64,000 nt of DNA from JAHEJN01 sp963787285 (GCA_963787285.1 CAWBCM010000001.1:310001-374000), one strand, 5' to 3'; shown: positions 19,168 to 26,807, counted from the stretch's first letter. The notes: generated by a model from the sequence alone, not told the origin. Program-made: numbers and translations.

Positions 19168-20055
19168 ATGCTGGAGTTCGATGCCGCGGCTAAGCGTTTC
19201 GGTTCGGTGGCGGCGCTGGATGGGTGCACGTTCGCGGCTCGGCCGGGTCGTCTCACCGGTTTTCTCGGTCCGAACGGCGGTGGCAAGACCACGGCGATGC
19301 GTGCGGTGTTCGGGCTCGTCGAGCTGGACGTCGGCTCGGTGCGTTGGCGCGGCATCCCAGTGACGACTCTGGAGCGGGCCGGTTTCGGGTACATGCCCGA
19401 GGAGCGAGGGTTGTATCCGAAGATGCGGGTTCGGGACCAACTGGTGTATCTCGGCCGATTGTGCGGGAGGACACCCACGGACGTGGGTCGCAGTGTCGAT
19501 GATTGGCTCGACCGTCTTGGCCTCGCCGGTCGCGCCCAGGACACCGTCGACAGCTTGTCGCATGGTAATCAGCAGCGGGTTCAGCTGATTGCGGCGTTGG
19601 TCAACGAGCCCGAGCTGCTCGTGCTCGATGAGCCGTTTTCGGGTCTCGATCCGATCGCGATCGGGGTCATGGCCGAACTGCTCGCTGAGTTGGCTGCGGA
19701 GGGTGCGACGGTGTTGTTCTCCAGCCATCAGCTCGATCTGGTCGAGGACATATGTGAGGACGTCGTGATCATCGATCACGGTCGTATCGTGCTCGCCGGT
19801 CCGCTGGCGGATCTGCGGTCTGTGGTGCCACAACGATTCGTCGACATCCGTTACGACGGGCCGCGTCGCGACTGGTCGTGTCTGGCGACGGTCGAAGTGG
19901 TCGAGGAGAACGACGGTCACGTCCGGCTTCGTCTCGACCGCGATTCGGACCTGGCCGCGGTCCTGGCAGCTGCCAGCGCTGGTGGTGTGCCGATCTCTTT
20001 CGACTATCAGCCTCCATCGCTCCCGGAACTGTTCCGCCAGGCGGTGGCGGCATGA
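19168..20055 (+). CDS. ABC transporter ATP-binding protein (NatA-like)
   Basis: A 295-residue ATPase with Walker A GPNGGGKTT, a Q-loop region, signature LSHGNQQ, Walker B LLVLDEP, D-loop SGLD and H-loop SSHQ. A C-terminal extension of about 80 residues resembles NatA/DUF4162-type exporter ATPases. ATG 19168 has GGAGG at a good distance. The TGA overlaps the permease ATG, so the two form an exporter pair. The substrate could be Na+, a drug or a peptide; family members are annotated as Na+ efflux (NatAB), but the sequence does not prove it. Confidence 0.85.
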   Translation: MLEFDAAAKRFGSVAALDGCTFAARPGRLTGFLGPNGGGKTTAMRAVFGLVELDVGSVRWRGIPVTTLERAGFGYMPEERGLYPKMRVRDQLVYLGRLCGRTPTDVGRSVDDWLDRLGLAGRAQDTVDSLSHGNQQRVQLIAALVNEPELLVLDEPFSGLDPIAIGVMAELLAELAAEGATVLFSSHQLDLVEDICEDVVIIDHGRIVLAGPLADLRSVVPQRFVDIRYDGPRRDWSCLATVEVVEENDGHVRLRLDRDSDLAAVLAAASAGGVPISFDYQPPSLPELFRQAVAA

Positions 20056-21368
20056 ACCACGTGCGACAGGGATGGCTGGTGGCAGTGCGGGAGATGCGCG
20101 AGCGGAGCCGGTCGCGTGCGTTCCGGGCCTCGTTCGTCGGGATGCTGCTCGTTGTCCTGGCGGTGATCGTCGTGCCGACGCTGTTCGACAGTAGCGGCGA
20201 CACGCGCGATGTCGGGCTGACCGGGGTCGTTCCGAAAGGGTTGCCGCAGGCGATCAGCGACCAGAGCGAGGCCGCGGGCGAAACAGTGGAGGTACATCGC
20301 TACGACGACGTCGCCACAGCCGAGGAAGCTGTCCGTGACGGCGACATCGACGTGCTCGTGATCGATGCGCGTCGTTTGGAGTGGCGGCGTCAGACCGACG
20401 AACAGATGCGAGCGATCCTCACCAGTGCGATTCAGGGCGTCGAGGTACAGGAACGAGCGACCGCGGCCGGCATCAGCCCCGACGCATTGCTGGAGTTGGT
20501 AGCGCCGGTCCCGGTGGAGAGCGTCGAGCTCGGCTCCTTCGCGGGGCGGAGCCCAGACGACGAGTTGGCCGCAATGGTCATGACGGTGTTGTTGTTCATC
20601 GCAATCTCCACGTACGGGAACCTGGTGTTGACCGGGGTGGTGGAGGAGAAGTCAAGCAGGGTCGTAGAGGTGCTGTTGGCCCGGATACCGGCGCGCAGCT
20701 TGTTGGCGGGCAAGGTGGTTGGTATCGGGTTGCTCGGGCTGGCGCAGTTCGGCGTGACCGCACTGGTCGCGCTCGTCGCGATCACAACGGTCGATTCCAT
20801 CGATCTCCCGGCCGTCAGCGGTGGCGTGCTCGCGTGGGTCGTGGTGTGGTTCGTGCTCGGCTACGCCCTGTACGCAATGGTGTACGGCGCGCTCGGCTCG
20901 CTCGCGTCGCGGACCGAGGACGCGCAGAGCGTCTCGGGTCCGGTGATCGTCGTACTCACGGCGGGCTACTTTGCCTCGTTCATCGCATTGGGCCGACCGG
21001 ACAGTGGCGTCGCCCAACTGGCTTCACAGTTCCCACTGACAGCGCCGCTGGCGATGCCCAACCGGATCGCGATGGGTGCAGTCGAATGGTGGGAACCAAT
21101 GCTTGCCGTGGTCCTCACCGCCGCAACCGTGGTTGGACTGCTGTGGCTCGCCGGCCGCGTATATGCCGGTGCCATCCTCCACACCGGCCCCACACTCCGA
21201 CTGCGCGACGCATGGCGCGGCCCGACCAACGCGGGCCCCGGCAAGAACGAACAGATCCAGCGGACTGCTCCCGCCGATCAGCAGTCATCAACTGACTCCA
21301 CGGCGGGACCAAACATCCCCGAAGATCGACACCGACATCGGGTCACCCTTGGTCGACATCGTCGGTGA
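20052..21368 (+). CDS. ABC-2 type permease (NatB-like)
   Basis: A 438-residue membrane protein starting by ATGA overlap with its ATPase. One N-terminal helix (ASFVGMLLVVLAVIVVPTLF) is followed by a large extracytoplasmic domain of about 150 residues, then five or six C-terminal helices with the VVEEKSSRVVEVLLA motif between the first two, a hallmark of NatB/YhaP-type ABC-2 permeases. The hydrophilic tail after residue 395 is not conserved. It works with the upstream ATPase as an exporter. Confidence 0.82.
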   Translation: MNHVRQGWLVAVREMRERSRSRAFRASFVGMLLVVLAVIVVPTLFDSSGDTRDVGLTGVVPKGLPQAISDQSEAAGETVEVHRYDDVATAEEAVRDGDIDVLVIDARRLEWRRQTDEQMRAILTSAIQGVEVQERATAAGISPDALLELVAPVPVESVELGSFAGRSPDDELAAMVMTVLLFIAISTYGNLVLTGVVEEKSSRVVEVLLARIPARSLLAGKVVGIGLLGLAQFGVTALVALVAITTVDSIDLPAVSGGVLAWVVVWFVLGYALYAMVYGALGSLASRTEDAQSVSGPVIVVLTAGYFASFIALGRPDSGVAQLASQFPLTAPLAMPNRIAMGAVEWWEPMLAVVLTAATVVGLLWLAGRVYAGAILHTGPTLRLRDAWRGPTNAGPGKNEQIQRTAPADQQSSTDSTAGPNIPEDRHRHRVTLGRHRR

Positions 21369-21436
21369 CAGTCGGTCGTGGCGCCGCGGGTCGAAGTGCT
21401 CTATCTGCGGCTGGTTGTCGGCGAGACGCTGGGAAT

Positions 21437-21847
21437 ATGGGGTTTGGAAACACCATCGTGTCGGGGCTGCTGAGATCACCGCTGCACCGCATCATGTCGG
21501 GTTCGACCGATCTCATCCGCTACACCGGGCAACGGTCAGGACGCGAGATCGTCACGCCGACTCAGTACGCACGACTCGGCGATGACGTGATCATCCTCGT
21601 CGGACGGCCCGACACGAAAACCTGGTGGCGCAACTTCACGACCGACCGCAACATCGACGTGCTCATCCAACGCACCTGGCTGCCGATGACAGCCCGAACC
21701 GTGATCGGCGCCGACGAACCCGACACCGTCACTCCCGTGCTGAACGCATATCTGGCGCGGTTCCCACGGGCAGGCTGCGCTCTCGGCGGGGACACGGACG
21801 TATCACTCGCGCAGCGCTCGGTCATCGTCTGGTGCCGACCGCGATGA
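21437..21847 (+). CDS. F420-dependent nitroreductase-family (DDN-like) protein
   Basis: A 136-residue split-barrel protein with GSTDLIRYTGQRSGRE, DDVIILVGRPDTKTWWRN and a late LAQRSVIVWCRP strand, matching the deazaflavin-dependent nitroreductase/DDN family. Such enzymes use reduced coenzyme F420, itself an actinobacterial feature, to reduce quinones or nitro compounds. The ATG at 21437 fits the usual short N-terminal helix. It overlaps the next gene by ATGA. Confidence 0.75.
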   Translation: MGFGNTIVSGLLRSPLHRIMSGSTDLIRYTGQRSGREIVTPTQYARLGDDVIILVGRPDTKTWWRNFTTDRNIDVLIQRTWLPMTARTVIGADEPDTVTPVLNAYLARFPRAGCALGGDTDVSLAQRSVIVWCRPR

Positions 21848-22491
21848 CCACGCTGTCCGACGCCCCGCCCGCAGGCGTCGTCGGGCTTCGTCGACGATGG
21901 GCATTGGCGTTTGTGATCGGCGAATTGGTCGGATTCATACCCCCAGCGGTGACGGGTGCGACATTGGCGTCGCTCGGGGCGCCCGACATCGTGCTCGTCG
22001 TGGGGCTCTCACTGGCAGGCATCTTGGAAGGGGCAACCATCGGTGTCGCCCAGGCACGAGTGCTCGCCCGCTACGCACCGGACATCGATGGCAGGGACTG
22101 GGTGCTGGCCACGGCAGCAGCGGCCGGCTTCGCATGGTTCGTCGGCATGGGCGGCGGGGCCCTGATGTCCGGAGACGCGGCACCGCCCACGCTGATCACA
22201 CTGGTGCTCGTACCGGCTTGGGGCGCAGCACTCGTAGCGATGGGGTACGCCCAATGGCGTGTGCTGAGGCGAACGATCCCTCGCTCGGGCCGGTGGATCA
22301 GAGTCACGGCGGGCGCCTGGCTACTCGGCGTCACGATTCCGGTCGTCGCATTGTCATCGGCGCCCAGCGACTGGCCGGGTTGGGTACATGCCTGCATCGG
22401 TGTACTCGCCGCGATCACGATGGGTTTGACCGTCGGCGTCCTCACCGGACGCACACTCGAACAACTCGTTCGGTCAAAGCCGCCTGTGTGA
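21844..22491 (+). CDS. hypothetical multi-pass membrane protein
   Basis: A 215-residue protein starting inside the preceding stop codon, with six predicted helices (for example WALAFVIGELVGFIPPAV, GVLAAITMGLTVGVLTG). Inner loops carry Arg-rich stretches (AQARVLARYAPDIDGRDW), and the AQxRVL pattern appears twice, hinting at an internal duplication. No transporter signature is recognised. Coupling to the DDN-like protein suggests co-expression. Confidence 0.6.
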   Translation: MTTLSDAPPAGVVGLRRRWALAFVIGELVGFIPPAVTGATLASLGAPDIVLVVGLSLAGILEGATIGVAQARVLARYAPDIDGRDWVLATAAAAGFAWFVGMGGGALMSGDAAPPTLITLVLVPAWGAALVAMGYAQWRVLRRTIPRSGRWIRVTAGAWLLGVTIPVVALSSAPSDWPGWVHACIGVLAAITMGLTVGVLTGRTLEQLVRSKPPV

Positions 22492-22867
22492 ACACCAAAG
22501 TGGTCGGCCGAATACGCGCAACACCCTCGTGATCCTTGCTCGCGAGCCAATCGAAGCTCATCTCGCTCTTCGATTTCCTGGACCGACGCCACCTCGACGG
22601 GATGCGACCAGACACCGCAGACCATCCGGGCAATCGCTGCGCTTCCCCCCGCAGTGAACGCTCACTCACGGCGAAGTCGCACCCCGACGGGCGCACTGGT
22701 GTCCGAGATCGTGCCAACGCGACAAACGGCTTCGAACCCGAGCGAGATCGACGCTTTCGATCGCCCGAGTAACGCTCGCGTGACCGGTCCTTCAGAACGC
22801 CACCGCGGCGAAGTGGCGTAGTTCGATGCGCCGCACCGACATGGCCCCGGACGCCAACCTCCGACGG
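22492..22867. other. intergenic with degraded sequence
   Basis: No complete gene is seen. A reverse-strand stretch near 22540-22620 reads VASVQEIEERDELRLAREQG without a credible start or partner, possibly a relic. The region leads into the remnant at 22868 and the right end of element B. Confidence 0.3.
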
Positions 22868-23047
22868 TCACAGGTCGAGCGAAGGCAATTCGATACCAAG
22901 GCCTCGCGACGACAGTGACAGCTTCTCGATTCCGAGTTCTTGGCGAGTCTCGGTGACCCGGTTGCGGATCATCTCGCTATCCGTCTGGTCGAAGGGGGAC
23001 TTGAACCAACCGTACGACGGCGCCGCGCGATGGGCTCGTTGGCCCTA
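22868..23047 (-). pseudogene. C-terminal remnant of an unidentified protein
   Basis: Reading toward lower coordinates from about 23045, a frame runs SYGWFKSPFDQTDSEMIRNR, then VTETRQELGIEKLSLSS and IELPSLDL before TGA at 22868. Composition and periodicity look like real coding sequence, but a TAG lies just upstream and no start is present. I do not recognise the family. It is probably a gene truncated by insertion or deletion at the element end. Confidence 0.35.
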
Positions 23048-23166
23048 CGCGATAAACACGGGCAAGGGAAGCGCTGTCTGTGCCGCAGTCGTACGCCGTA
23101 GTCAGCCACGAGCCCACTCGACTATCCGCCGCTCCACCGCTCCACTGCTCCTCCGGAACGATCGCG

Positions 23167-23294
23167 GGTTGCCGATCTCGTTGCCCATCTGCAGGGTATG
23201 GATGGGCACGTGTTGGCGGATGAGCAGGCGGTCCAAACGGCGGTGACCAGCCCAAACGTTCGAGAGCCATCGAGCCGAAATCGTCGCGGGCCAG
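23167..23294 (+). repeat. right-end module of element B, copy 2
   Basis: Ungapped match to 10926-11053, ending at the tRNA-Arg 3' repeat as in element A. It supports a common origin of the two elements. Confidence 0.65.
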
Positions 23295-23356
23295 TCCTGA
23301 ACCGTGCGTCGCGTGTCTGAATCACGCCGGGGGCACTGAGAACTCAGGGGCTTCCA
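23295..23356 (+). repeat. attachment-site repeat, copy 4 (right boundary)
   Basis: TCCTGAACCGTGCGTCGCGTG and the following bases repeat the tRNA-Arg 3' half through GGGGGCA and about 20 bases of flank, with several substitutions (TCTGAATC for TTCGAATC). It closes the accessory region. The chromosomal phosphofructokinase gene ends 22 bases further on. Confidence 0.75.
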
Positions 23357-23377
23357 ACGACTGGGTGCGCTGCCGGA

Positions 23378-24475
23378 TCAGAGCAGGAACACGTCCTGGA
23401 GGTCATCGAAGATCGTGGCTCGCCAGCGGGCGAGAGGACTCCGGCCATCGAGGAGCTCACGGGTGGCATCGAGCACCACACCGAGGGGCATCAGGTGGCA
23501 GTACGGATCGTGGATCGACCGTTCACCGACGCCACCGGTTGCGTCGACCGGAGGTTGCCACGCCACCATCTGACGGTGGGCCCCGTCGAGCAGGGATCGC
23601 ACGGCAACGTTGCCCATGCGGCTGCCGAGGAGTCGATCGAAGGCGCTCGGCCGGCCGCCGCGCACCACATGGCCCAGCACGGTGACCCGGGTCTCGATGT
23701 CGGCCACCTGCTCGCCGGTGGCGCTCGCCAGCCGGGTGTCGACCAGTTCCTTGAGGCGGGCCGAGGGCGTCTCGATGCCTTCGGCCTTGATGGCGATCAC
23801 CTTTTTCGAACCGCCGCGTGCCCGCACCGCGAGCACGGCGTCGACCACCGAATCGACCAGCTCGCTCTCGCTGCGATCCGCCTCGGGGAACAGCACCATG
23901 TCGGCACCGGATGCGATCGCGCTCGTCATCGCGAGATAGCCGCAATCGCGACCCATCACCTCCACGAGGAAGATCCGGTCGTGCGCGCTCGCCGTATCGG
24001 CGATCTTGTCGCATGCCTCGACGATCGTGTTCATCGCCGTGTCCACCCCGATCGACAGGCTCGTGAGCGCGATGTCATTGTCGATCGACGCAGGGATCCC
24101 GACAACCCGGACGGGCCAGTCATCCGCTTCGCTCGGATCGCTCAGGTGAAAGGCGCCGGCGAGGGAACCGTTGCCGCCGATGACGATGAGCCCGCCGATA
24201 CCCGCGTCGGTCAGAACGGCTCGAGCCGTTCTGCGGACCTCGGGCTCGTGGAACTCGGCGCAGCGCGCTGACTGGAGGAGGGTGCCGCCGCGACGCAAGG
24301 CATCGCCGACCTGAGCGAGGTCGAGCGGCACGAGCTGACCGCTGATGAGGCCTTGGTAGCCGCGACGAACCCCGACGGGTTCGTGGCCGAGCGCGATGGC
24401 CACGACCGTGGCTGCCCGGATCGCCGGGTTCATTCCGGGAGCGTCGCCGCCACTGGTCAGGATCCCGATCCGCAT
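23378..24475 (-). CDS. 6-phosphofructokinase, single-domain (GGNGS variant)
   Basis: A 365-residue PFK with GILTSGGDAPGMN at the N-terminus, the catalytic loop PASIDND (D132), EVMGRDCGY and GHVVRGGRPSAFDR. It would phosphorylate fructose 6-phosphate in glycolysis. The phosphoryl-donor loop reads GGNGS (N102) where ATP-dependent enzymes have GGDGS and PPi-dependent ones GGDDS, so donor use is uncertain. ATG 24475 follows GAGGAG. It lies about 2.3 kb from a second, tandem-domain PFK on the other strand, so the genome carries two divergent paralogues. Confidence 0.85.
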   Translation of the reverse strand: MRIGILTSGGDAPGMNPAIRAATVVAIALGHEPVGVRRGYQGLISGQLVPLDLAQVGDALRRGGTLLQSARCAEFHEPEVRRTARAVLTDAGIGGLIVIGGNGSLAGAFHLSDPSEADDWPVRVVGIPASIDNDIALTSLSIGVDTAMNTIVEACDKIADTASAHDRIFLVEVMGRDCGYLAMTSAIASGADMVLFPEADRSESELVDSVVDAVLAVRARGGSKKVIAIKAEGIETPSARLKELVDTRLASATGEQVADIETRVTVLGHVVRGGRPSAFDRLLGSRMGNVAVRSLLDGAHRQMVAWQPPVDATGGVGERSIHDPYCHLMPLGVVLDATRELLDGRSPLARWRATIFDDLQDVFLL

Positions 24476-24598
24476 GTCGTCTCCTCGGCCCAACGGTGCG
24501 CCGAGCCTAGGAGCCGGGTCGGCCGTCGGGCGATCGTCCAGAGGTGGGCATCGTAGGCCGACAGGAAGCCCGTGCCCATTTTCTCGGAGCCGGGCCGC

Positions 24599-24877
24599 TC
24601 ATCCGAGCACGAGGACTCCCGCCTGCCAGGCGACGACGGCGACGCCCACCGCACGACGCCATGGATTGACGCCGCGAACGATCTCGTCACCGGCCCAGTA
24701 CAGCCACAGTCCTGTTCGGGCCCAAGATGCAGTCTGCCCGAGTGCAGACGAGCGGGCGAGGGCGGTGACGAGCCATGTCGCGGCGATACCCCAGAGGGGC
24801 CAGTTCGGGAACTGAGCGATGGTGATCTGCCCGGTCTTCCGGTTCTCGAACCACCATCGGAGGGAGGCGAGGCGCAC
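24599..24877 (-). CDS. small hypothetical membrane protein
   Basis: A 92-residue protein from GTG 24877 with Trp-rich segments (RWWFENRKTGQITIAQFPNW) and two or three membrane helices. Three similar CxxxxT/TAnnnT-type promoters are known in this window, and CACACT lies six bases before this start. Short Trp-rich membrane proteins of this kind occur widely in actinomycetes without known function. Confidence 0.55.
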   Translation of the reverse strand: MRLASLRWWFENRKTGQITIAQFPNWPLWGIAATWLVTALARSSALGQTASWARTGLWLYWAGDEIVRGVNPWRRAVGVAVVAWQAGVLVLG

Positions 24878-24937
24878 GGATCCAGTGTGGCGCCGGGCCA
24901 CGATGGTGCCTCGGCTCGTGCGAGACTCGTCGATGTC

Positions 24938-25189
24938 ATGCCAGAACGTGAGCTGAAGCGGGTACGAGAGATCGCCCTCGCCTTGCCCCAGGTGAACGAG
25001 CGCATGAGCCATGGTGCTCCGTGCTTCTTTGTGGGCGACAGACGCCCGATCTGCCGCTTCCATGACGCCGACTTCCGGGTCTTCAGCGCTCGGGTCGACC
25101 TGCTGCGGCGGAACCGGGTTGAACCGGCGTTCCCTGATGGAAGATCATCTGCCAGCCCACATGTGATCGAACCCACCACGAGCTCCTGA
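24938..25189 (+). pseudogene. MmcQ/YjbR-like protein, truncated
   Basis: ATG 24938 begins ELKRVREIALALPQVNERMSHG, the usual N-terminus of the MmcQ/YjbR (CyaY-like fold) family, but resemblance ends around residue 45 and the remaining tail runs antisense through the next gene. Normal members have about 110-120 residues with an RPPYVGxxGW-like C-terminal motif, which is missing. It is probably a truncated relic. Confidence 0.45.
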
Positions 25190-25466
25190 GCGCACTCCCA
25201 CGCGCTGCGTCGGACCGGTACGTCAAGAGAACCAGTCCATCGCTGATCTCTCGCGCATGCAGGTCGCTCGCCTCTCTCAGAACCGGGTCGGAATCGGCGG
25301 TCAGTGCGTTGATGATCTGATCGCGCGTCCAGAATCGCCCCGAGGCTCCGATCTCGCAGAAGTCCTGGTGGAGCAGCCGGTCCAACGTCGACGAGTCCCG
25401 TCGCGCTTCGGGTCTGAGCAGGAGCACTTCGAGAGCCTTGACCTCGTCGGCATCTTCGCGCTCCAC
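25083..25466 (-). CDS. NTF2-like / DUF4440 family protein
   Basis: A 127-residue protein from GTG 25466: VKALEVLLLRPEARRDSSTL, DRLLHQDFCEIGASGRFWTR, then LTYRSDAARGS and RSSWWVRSHVGWQMIFHQGT. This is the cone-shaped NTF2-like fold of the DUF4440 family, as in SnoaL-related and calcium/calmodulin-kinase association domains. Catalysis is not established. The start is supported by TATCGT six bases upstream. It is divergent from the membrane-protein/HTH pair at 25551. Confidence 0.75.
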   Translation of the reverse strand: MEREDADEVKALEVLLLRPEARRDSSTLDRLLHQDFCEIGASGRFWTRDQIINALTADSDPVLREASDLHAREISDGLVLLTYRSDAARGSALRSSWWVRSHVGWQMIFHQGTPVQPGSAAAGRPER

Positions 25467-25472
25467 CCGAAC

Positions 25473-25478
25473 ACGATA
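25473..25478 (-). promoter_or_regulatory. -10 element (TATCGT) of the NTF2-like gene
   Basis: On the reverse strand TATCGT ends six bases before GTG 25466, the same leaderless geometry as at 579, 1993 and 25551. It helps choose the GTG over upstream in-frame codons. Confidence 0.45.
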
Positions 25479-25502
25479 GCGATCCCTTTCGAACCCGACC
25501 GG

Positions 25503-25532
25503 ATGGAAAGCGTCCTTGACTATATGGAAAGC
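25503..25532 (+). promoter_or_regulatory. direct repeats around the -35 element, possible operator
   Basis: ATGGAAAGC occurs at 25503-25511 and 25524-25532, 21 bases apart (two helical turns), bracketing the TTGACT -35 box. The helix-turn-helix protein encoded two genes on is the obvious candidate ligand, giving autoregulation. Confidence 0.4.
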
Positions 25533-25544
25533 AACCTTTACATT
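25516..25544 (+). promoter_or_regulatory. sigma-70-type promoter (TTGACT-17-TACATT)
   Basis: TTGACT at 25516-25521 and TACATT at 25539-25544 are 17 bases apart, ideal for the housekeeping sigma factor. The -10 box ends six bases before the ATG at 25551, so the message is probably leaderless. Confidence 0.6.
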
Positions 25545-25550
25545 GCCGGC

Positions 25551-25957
25551 ATGGCTGAACGGAACAAGACCGAGCAACAGACGGGCTCGCAGTACCTGCG
25601 AGAGTTCCTCCCGGCGGTGCTCGGCTACAGCGTGGCGCTCCTCCTCGTCATCCTGGCCGTCGACTTCGACTCCGCCGGTTGGTGGAAGTACCCGGTTGCG
25701 CTCGTTCCCGTCGCTCCCGCCATCTGGGGAACGGTCGCCATCACTCGCCACGCCGCGGCGTCGACGAGATGCAGCGATCTCTCGTGCTCGAAGGCGTCGC
25801 TGTCGGCTTCGGAGTGGCCATGATCACGGCGCTCACACTCGGCTTTCTTGCGATGGCGGGCCTCGATACCAACCGGTGGGGCGCGTGGCTCATCTACTCG
25901 ATCGGGATGCTCGGCTGGATTGCAGGCCAAACACGCGCACGACTGCGTCGGTCATGA
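25551..25957 (+). pseudogene. small membrane protein upstream of an HTH regulator, one frame break
   Basis: ATG 25551 starts LREFLPAVLGYSVALLLVIL with two helices. Near 25757 the frame changes (one C appears to be missing after CGCCA) and continues VDEMQRSLVLEGVAVGFGVA, then FLAMAGLDTNRWGAWLIYSI, ending at 25957. The repaired product of about 136 residues has four membrane helices. It overlaps an XRE-type regulator by ATGA, a common pairing of a four-helix membrane protein with a small HTH protein whose joint function is unknown. Confidence 0.6.
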
Positions 25958-26148
25958 AGAACCGGATTCGCCAGCTCCGCGCCGTGCGATCCTGGAGCCA
26001 GGGAGAACTCGGGGACGCCCTCGGCGTTTCCCGCCAAACGGTCAATGCAATCGAGAACGGCCGCTACGACCCGAGCCTCCCTCTGGCCTTCAAGCTCGCG
26101 GAGCTATTCGGCGAACCGATCGAATCACTCTTCTCCCCGAACGACTGA
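25954..26148 (+). CDS. XRE/Cro-type helix-turn-helix regulator
   Basis: A 64-residue protein that is almost entirely one HTH_3 domain: IRQLRAVRSWSQGELGDALG then VSRQTVNAIENGRYDPSLP. Such minimal Cro/CI-like proteins bind DNA as dimers and usually repress their own operon. Direct repeats at 25503 and 25524 in the operon promoter are a plausible target. It starts by ATGA overlap with the membrane protein. Confidence 0.85.
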   Translation: MKNRIRQLRAVRSWSQGELGDALGVSRQTVNAIENGRYDPSLPLAFKLAELFGEPIESLFSPND

Positions 26149-26322
26149 GATGACCGCACCGTGCGGGCCCGACGCTGATCGAGTCCGATCGAGATCGGGC
26201 GTTGCGGTCCGCTCGAGCACTGGGAAGATCGAGCCAGCGGTCAACGCTCGCGACCAGCGCCCGACCCTTACCGATCGATCGTTTGTTGCCTCTGGTGCAC
26301 GAAGCCGTGACATGCTCGGCGC

Positions 26323-26757
26323 ATGGGTCGTTCCTTCGAATCCATCACCGAACCGATGCGAGACTTCGTCGGACGACAACACGTCTTCTTCGTTGCCACG
26401 GCGCCATCGGGCGACGAGGGGAGGATCAATCTGTCGCCGAAGGGGTACGACTCGCTCCGGATCCTCGATGACCGTCGAGTGGCGTTCCTGGACCTCACCG
26501 GGAGCGGCGCGGAGACCATCGCCCATGTCCGGCAGAACGGACGAATCACGTTCATGTTCTGCGCCTTCGACGGCAAGCCCAACATCGTGCGGTTCTACGG
26601 CCATGGCCAGGTCGTGCTGCGCGGCGACAGCGGGTGGGGTGAGCTCCGAGCCCTGGTGAGCACAGGACTTTCGGCACTGTACGGTGACCCGGTCGTCGGG
26701 TCAGCCTCATGGCGACGAGGAGGCGAGACATGCTCGATCTGTCCGATGTGGGCCTGA
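26323..26757 (+). CDS. pyridoxamine 5'-phosphate oxidase-family protein, shortened
   Basis: A 144-residue protein with the PNPOx-like split-barrel motifs FVGRQHVFFVATAPSGDEGR, NLSPKGYDSLR, VAFLDLTGSGAETIAHVRQN and RFYGHGQVV. These flavin- or heme-binding barrels reduce diverse substrates. Family members usually run to about 180-190 residues with a CGYGVPLM-like segment; here the last 35 residues diverge and that segment is absent, so the gene may be truncated or shifted. CATGCT lies six bases before the ATG, a weak leaderless promoter. Confidence 0.6.
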   Translation: MGRSFESITEPMRDFVGRQHVFFVATAPSGDEGRINLSPKGYDSLRILDDRRVAFLDLTGSGAETIAHVRQNGRITFMFCAFDGKPNIVRFYGHGQVVLRGDSGWGELRALVSTGLSALYGDPVVGSASWRRGGETCSICPMWA

Positions 26758-26807
26758 CCGATGTTCGCGACGTCCACCTGCGGAGCTCGCCGGCGAGGAG
26801 ATCGTGA
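26730..26807 (+). CDS. possible 25-residue leader peptide before the tandem PFK
   Basis: ATG 26730 has GAGGAGG seven bases upstream and a 25-codon frame (MLDLSDVGLTDVRDV and ten more residues). Its TGA ends at 26807, and the PFK ATG begins at 26808. It overlaps the end of the PNPOx gene in another frame. The good ribosome site and exact abutment suggest translational coupling, but the peptide is unrecognised. Confidence 0.3.
   Translation: MLDLSDVGLTDVRDVHLRSSPARRS

Larger units (their letters stand above)
11094..23334. mobile_element. integrated element B at tRNA-Arg (possibly composite)
   Basis: Bounded by tRNA-Arg 3' repeats at 11054 and 23295. Its left flank matches the left end of element A, and its right end has the same 128-base module, so A and B are related. 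A partial copy of the left flank at 16591 divides it into a reverse-strand half (two-component system, ABC exporter, MFS) and a forward half (DinB protein, lipoprotein, ABC exporter, F420-type protein). This suggests two insertions in series. No intact integrase is visible. Confidence 0.6.

Noticed and set aside
6301..23334. Prophage or conjugative element with full machinery.
   Set aside because: No capsid, terminase, relaxase or type IV secretion genes are visible; only an integrase fragment remains.
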